Shown piece after piece: positions 52,087 to 55,594 of a DNA stretch of 55,594 nt. The stretch comes from UMGS1052 sp045532035. GTDB taxonomy: Bacteria; Bacillota; Clostridia; Oscillospirales; CAG-382. The position numbers were made by a program, and so were the translations under genes. Every line of letters begins with the position of its first letter. Position 1 is the stretch's first letter. The stretch covers positions 1-55,594 of the forward strand of contig JAZSFD010000015.1 in NCBI GenBank assembly GCA_045532035.1, given 5' to 3'. The notes below the pieces were generated by a model that saw only the letters and a program-made list of their open reading frames with translations, had not been told where the DNA came from and searched no databases.

Positions 52087-53010
52087 ATGAATATTCTACA
52101 CATAAAATACGCGGTAGAAGTGGCAAGGCTTGGTTCTCTGAACAAGGCGGCGGAAACTCTGCTCATTGCACAACCCAATATTAGCCGTTCCATCAAAGAG
52201 CTTGAAGCCGATCTCGGAATTTCGATATTTAATCGCAGCGCCAAGGGAATGGAGCTTACTCCTGAGGGCGAGGAATTCATAGGTTACGCACAAAATATTT
52301 TGAAGCAGATCGATGAAGTGGAAATGGTCTACAAGCAGGGGGCTCCCAAGAAGCAAAAATTCTCCATATCTGTTCCTCGCGCCTGCTATATTTCGGATGC
52401 CTTTGCCGAGTTCTCAAAACATCTCAGCGACGATCCTGCCGAGATATTTTATAAAGAAACAAACTCGCAAAGAACGATCAACAATGTGCTGAACAGAGAT
52501 TACAAGCTTGGAATCATTCGCTATGCGGAGAATTATGATAAATACTTTAAGGCTATGCTTGAGGAAAAAGCTCTTTCCTATGAGATGGTTGCTGAATTTA
52601 CCTATGTCCTCATTACAAGCCGCAACAATCCGCTCGCGCAAAAGGATGAGATAACATTTGACGATCTTGTGCCGTATATAGAAATCGCTCACGCCGATCC
52701 TTATGTTCCCTCCTTGCCTCTTTCCAAAGTGGTAAAGGAGGAGCTTCCCGACAATATCGACCGCCGTATATTCATTTTTGAGAGAGCAAGCCAATTCGAC
52801 CTTCTCTCCGAGAATCATGACACGTTTATGTGGGTATCTCCCGCATCGCAAAAGGTTCTTGACAGGTACGATCTTGTACAGAAAAAGTGTGTTGATATCA
52901 AAAAAGTCTACAAGGACATTCTTATATACAGAGAAGGCTACAAGCTGACAAAGCTTGACAAGCAATTCATTACCGCACTCTGTGATACAAGAAGAAAATA
53001 CCTTAAATAA
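52087..53010 (+). CDS. LysR-family transcriptional regulator
   Basis: A 307-residue regulator with an N-terminal winged helix (VARLGSLNKAAETLLIAQPNIS, LGISIFNRS) and a C-terminal periplasmic-binding-like effector domain. I chose the ATG at 52087 because GAGGAGG lies upstream. It precedes the iron-containing alcohol dehydrogenase and could be the regulator of the adh and rex promoters, which share conserved sites. The effector is unknown. Confidence 0.92.
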   Translation: MNILHIKYAVEVARLGSLNKAAETLLIAQPNISRSIKELEADLGISIFNRSAKGMELTPEGEEFIGYAQNILKQIDEVEMVYKQGAPKKQKFSISVPRACYISDAFAEFSKHLSDDPAEIFYKETNSQRTINNVLNRDYKLGIIRYAENYDKYFKAMLEEKALSYEMVAEFTYVLITSRNNPLAQKDEITFDDLVPYIEIAHADPYVPSLPLSKVVKEELPDNIDRRIFIFERASQFDLLSENHDTFMWVSPASQKVLDRYDLVQKKCVDIKKVYKDILIYREGYKLTKLDKQFITALCDTRRKYLK

Positions 53011-53015
53011 CAATG

Positions 53016-53045
53016 ATGGCTTTGCAAAACTGCAAAGCCATTTTG
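53016..53045 (+). terminator. Terminator after lysR
   Basis: ATGGCTTTGCA and TGCAAAGCCAT are perfect inverted copies followed by TTTT. Confidence 0.85.
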
Positions 53046-53061
53046 TATAGATACGATATAT

Positions 53062-53126
53062 ATCGATATTGATAATACCGATATAACATTTTAATTATTC
53101 CCAAGCCTTTTTGCTTGTGATATAAT
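53062..53126 (+). promoter_or_regulatory. adh promoter with conserved upstream sites
   Basis: ATCGATA (53062-53068), ACCGATATAACATTTTAAT (from 53077), then TTCCCA (53098-53103), a 17-base spacer and TATAAT (53121-53126). The same elements at identical spacing precede rex. Confidence 0.75.
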
Positions 53127-53169
53127 GAAGCCGTAAATAAAAAAACACACTCACAAGGAGAAAAAAGTT

Positions 53170-54387
53170 ATGGCTCGTTTTACATTACCCCGCGATCTCT
53201 ATCATGGCAAGGGTGCTCTTGAAGCACTGAAAACTCTTAAAGGAACTCGCGCAATGGTTTGCGTAGGTGGCGGTTCCATGAAGCGCTTCGGGTTCCTTGA
53301 CAAAGTCGTTTCTTATCTTAAGGAAGCAGGCATGGAAGTTGAGCTCTTTGAAGGTATCGAGCCCGATCCTTCCGTAGACACTGTTATGCGCGGCGCAGCG
53401 GCTATGCAGAAGTTCCAGCCCGACTGGATCGTTGCAATCGGCGGCGGTTCGCCCATCGATGCTGCAAAGGCAATGTGGATCAAATACGAATATCCCGAAA
53501 TCACTTTTGAAGAAATGTGCGTAGTGTTCGGTATTCCCGAGCTCCGCAAGAAGGCTCGCTTTGTTGCAATTCCTTCCACTTCCGGTACAGCCACCGAGGT
53601 TACAGCTTTCTCGGTTATTACCGACTATAAAAAGGGTATCAAATATCCTCTCGCTGACTTCGAGATCACTCCCGACATCGCAATCGTTGATCCCGAGCTT
53701 GCTGAAACAATGCCCAAGAAGCTCACCGCTCACACCGGTATGGACGCTATGACTCACGCAATCGAAGCATATGTTTCCACTGCTAACTGTGAATTTACCG
53801 ATCCTCTTGCTATTTTTGCAATCAAGATGATTCAGGACAATCTTGTTGATTCCTACAACGGCGACATGACAAAGCGCGCTTCTATGCACAACGCTCAGTG
53901 CCTTGCAGGTATGGCATTCTCCAATGCTCTTCTCGGCATTGTTCACTCTATGGCTCACAAGACCGGTGCTATCTTTGAGGATCTCGGCGCTCACATCATC
54001 CACGGTGCTGCAAACGCCATGTATCTTCCCAAGGTTATCGCTTTCAATGCAAAGGATGAAACTGCAAAGAAGCGTTACGGCGTAATCGCTGACTACATGG
54101 GTCTTGGCGGAGCAAATGACGATGAAAAGGTTGCAAACCTTATCTCTTACCTCCGTGGCATGAACGACGCTCTCAGCATTCCTCAGTGCATCAAGAACTA
54201 CGGCCTTGACAGCCTCCCCTGCGAAAACGGTTTCATTCCCGAGAACATCTTCCTCGAAAGACTTCCCGAGATCGCAAAGAATGCAGTTGCAGACGCTTGC
54301 ACAGGCTCTAACCCCAGAAAGATTTCTGTTGAAGAGATGGAAAAGCTTCTTAAGTGCTGCTATTACGACACCGAAGTTGATTTCTAA
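53170..54387 (+). CDS. Iron-containing alcohol dehydrogenase
   Basis: A 405-residue group III alcohol dehydrogenase that reduces aldehydes or ketones with NAD(P)H. The nucleotide-binding region has GGGSPIDAAKAMWI (~97-110). The metal ligands are likely in the THTGMDAMTHAIEAY, ALLGIVHSMAHKTGA and HIIHGAANAMY segments. The length suits a butanol-dehydrogenase-like enzyme. It is monocistronic, with its own promoter and terminator. With Rex and AdhE downstream, it probably serves redox balance in fermentation. Confidence 0.94.
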   Translation: MARFTLPRDLYHGKGALEALKTLKGTRAMVCVGGGSMKRFGFLDKVVSYLKEAGMEVELFEGIEPDPSVDTVMRGAAAMQKFQPDWIVAIGGGSPIDAAKAMWIKYEYPEITFEEMCVVFGIPELRKKARFVAIPSTSGTATEVTAFSVITDYKKGIKYPLADFEITPDIAIVDPELAETMPKKLTAHTGMDAMTHAIEAYVSTANCEFTDPLAIFAIKMIQDNLVDSYNGDMTKRASMHNAQCLAGMAFSNALLGIVHSMAHKTGAIFEDLGAHIIHGAANAMYLPKVIAFNAKDETAKKRYGVIADYMGLGGANDDEKVANLISYLRGMNDALSIPQCIKNYGLDSLPCENGFIPENIFLERLPEIAKNAVADACTGSNPRKISVEEMEKLLKCCYYDTEVDF

Positions 54388-54410
54388 TAACGGTTAACTC
54401 GTAAATATAA

Positions 54411-54449
54411 AAAATGGCAGTTACCGATCTGCTCGGTAACCGCCATTTT
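54411..54449 (+). terminator. Terminator after adh
   Basis: AAAATGGC.GTTACCGA and TCGGTAAC.GCCATTTT form a long stem. Two more hairpins follow at 54473-54505 and 54659-54695; the rest of the 430-base gap to rex holds no clear gene. Confidence 0.8.
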
Positions 54450-54472
54450 GCGAATGGAAAACAAAAATGTAT

Positions 54473-54505
54473 AGAAAGGTCGTTTCGGGAAGATGCGACC
54501 TTTCT
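54473..54505 (+). repeat. Hairpin AGAAAGGTCG/CGACCTTTCT
   Basis: A perfect ten-base stem with a 13-base loop, followed by GTTTGTTG. It may be a second terminator or a small RNA element. Confidence 0.5.
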
Positions 54506-54658
54506 GTTTGTTGTAATATTTCAAAACAAATTACAAAATTATTGTTGAAATATTGCAGATATTGTGATATTATATATACATAAATATATGGCAGAGGTAA
54601 TTGTTGTGATATCATGATTATCTTCCCTTTCCCTCAAAAGTACAATTATAAAATTTTC

Positions 54659-54695
54659 AAGCAGTTTCTCTGTCATGGTGAAGCTGCTTATTTTT
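54659..54695 (+). terminator. Possible terminator upstream of rex
   Basis: AAGCAG and CTGCTT pair around a 19-base loop and are followed by ATTTTTAT. The stem can extend by a few TTC/GAA pairs. Confidence 0.4.
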
Positions 54696-54725
54696 ATCGG
54701 TAACATAAATATCGATTCGGGCTAT

Positions 54726-54790
54726 ATCGATACTTATATTACCGATATAACATTTTAATAATTCCCAAACCGCCAAGTTTGTGTTAAAAT
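54726..54790 (+). promoter_or_regulatory. rex promoter, near copy of the adh promoter
   Basis: ATCGATA (54726-54732), ACCGATATAACATTTTAAT (from 54741), TTCCCA (54762-54767), a 17-base spacer and TAAAAT (54785-54790). All distances equal those at the adh promoter. Confidence 0.75.
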
Positions 54791-54797
54791 ATTAACA
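54782..54797 (+). promoter_or_regulatory. Rex operator
   Basis: TGTTAA-AATA-TTAACA is a perfect palindrome matching the known Gram-positive Rex box TTGTTAA-N4-TTAACAA. It overlaps the -10 element, so Rex would block its own promoter. Confidence 0.85.
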
Positions 54798-54817
54798 GAT
54801 CAATAAGGAGGCGGCAA

Positions 54818-55438
54818 ATGAACGGATATTCTATCCCCAAGGCAACGCTTGGAAGACTTCCGAAATATCTTGAATACCTTAGAAACCTGCCGGAATCGCG
54901 CTGTACAATATCGGCGACCGCAATTGCTGGGGCGTTATCGCTCGGTGATGTTCAGGTACGCAAGGATCTTGCAGCCGTAAGCGGTGCAGGCAAACCAAAA
55001 ATTGGTTATGAAACCGACAAATTGATTACCGACATTGAAAGCCATCTCGGGTACGAGAGACTGACGAATGCGGTTCTCGTTGGCGCAGGAAAGCTTGGAC
55101 GCGCACTGCTCGATTACGATGGGTTCGAAGAGTTTGGGGTAAAAATCGTTGCCGGTTTTGATTGCAACGAGCAAGTCATTCAAATAAGTAACACCTCAAA
55201 ATCAATTCTCCCCATCAAGAAGCTCAATGACTATTGCAGAGAAAACAAGGTCAAACTCGGAATTATCACGGTTGGTCAAGGCTCGGCGCAGGATGTTTGC
55301 GACAAGCTCGTGGAAAGTGGCATTGAAGCGATATGGAATTTTGCCCCCATCACCTTAAAAGCGCCAAACGGAGTACTTCTCAAGCAAGAAAATTTAGCGT
55401 TATCCCTCGCATATCTCAACAACCAAATCAGTAAATAA
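54818..55438 (+). CDS. rex: Redox-sensing repressor Rex
   Basis: A 206-residue repressor that releases DNA when the NADH/NAD+ ratio rises. The N-terminal winged helix covers ~1-80 (IPKATLGRLPKYLEYL, LGDVQVRKDLAAVSG) and the Rossmann domain follows (VLVGAGKLGRALLDY, WNFAPITL). Its own promoter carries a Rex box. It is the first gene of a unit with adhE. The usual GKPKIGYE region is seen (GKPKIGYET). Confidence 0.96.
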   Translation: MNGYSIPKATLGRLPKYLEYLRNLPESRCTISATAIAGALSLGDVQVRKDLAAVSGAGKPKIGYETDKLITDIESHLGYERLTNAVLVGAGKLGRALLDYDGFEEFGVKIVAGFDCNEQVIQISNTSKSILPIKKLNDYCRENKVKLGIITVGQGSAQDVCDKLVESGIEAIWNFAPITLKAPNGVLLKQENLALSLAYLNNQISK

Positions 55439-55457
55439 TTTTTAGGAGGACATAAAA

Positions 55458-55594
55458 ATGGAACTCAAAACCTATCAGATTGTAGACAGTGTAGAAGCGC
55501 TGCAAGAAGCGAACACTCGCGTGAGAGAGGCTCAGAAGATATTTGCAACCTACACCCAGGAACAGGTTGACAAGATCTTCCTGGCAGCTGCATC
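55458..55594 (+). CDS. adhE: AdhE-type aldehyde/alcohol dehydrogenase, 5' end only
   Basis: The first 45 codons of a gene cut by the window edge. The reading (MELKTYQIVDSVEAL..., REAQKIFATYTQEQVDKIF) matches the N-terminus of CoA-acylating aldehyde dehydrogenases such as AdhE. GGAGGA lies upstream and the gene starts 19 bases after rex. Whether it is the fused AdhE or a single-domain acetaldehyde dehydrogenase cannot be seen here. Confidence 0.75.
   Translation, partial: MELKTYQIVDSVEALQEANTRVREAQKIFATYTQEQVDKIFLAAA

Noticed and set aside
54421..54615. Minus-strand 64-codon frame between adh and rex
   Set aside because: It runs through three hairpins and a terminator and has no start signal.

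Overview
The window looks like chromosome of an anaerobic, low-to-mid GC Clostridia-type Bacillota, probably an uncultured gut lineage. The reasons are a Spo0A homologue, the DUF512-Der-PlsY gene order, a class B sortase, a reverse rubrerythrin beside a PerR-type regulator, glycyl radical enzymes, and Rex next to the start of an AdhE gene. No rRNA, tRNA or CRISPR array was seen.

Layout. Positions 1-3.5 kb are the end of an integrated mobile element: two tyrosine recombinases, an orphan RelE/HigB-like toxin, and a repeat-rich palindrome next to the integrase. Positions 3.5-24.8 kb are mostly housekeeping. In order they hold perR with reverse rubrerythrin; engB and lon; spo0A; the minus-strand run DUF512-der-plsY-sortase-membrane protein; yceD-rpmF; a zur-znuACB zinc uptake operon; and DUF951-prfA-tsaC-coaE-lytic transglycosylase-M18 peptidase, followed by tepA. 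Positions 24.8-31.7 kb hold a frame-broken glycyl radical enzyme gene, an orphan fumarase/tartrate dehydratase beta subunit after a DivIVA-like gene, a two-component system and an AraC regulator.

Positions 31.8-49.9 kb look like a carbohydrate or amino-sugar utilisation island. It contains an operon of two Gfo/Idh/MocA oxidoreductases, a TIM-barrel epimerase, NagB and NagA. These are followed by an AraC regulator, a second glycyl radical enzyme lacking the usual catalytic cysteine, a roughly 2,250-residue secreted multi-esterase (two NodB-type deacetylase domains and an SGNH hydrolase), an FAD oxidoreductase and a leaderless beta-helix protein. Positions 50.2-55.6 kb hold a PiT phosphate transporter with DUF47 partner, a LysR regulator, an iron-containing alcohol dehydrogenase, Rex, and the start of adhE. 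The adh and rex promoters are near copies of each other.

The points most worth a second look are a Spo0A whose phospho-acceptor aspartate is glutamate (E56), the glycyl radical enzyme with Phe at the thiyl-radical Cys position, and the secreted esterase. Also notable are five single-base losses, all in short homopolymers and confined to two genes; a 240-base array of hairpins after spo0A; and the duplicated adh/rex regulatory region.
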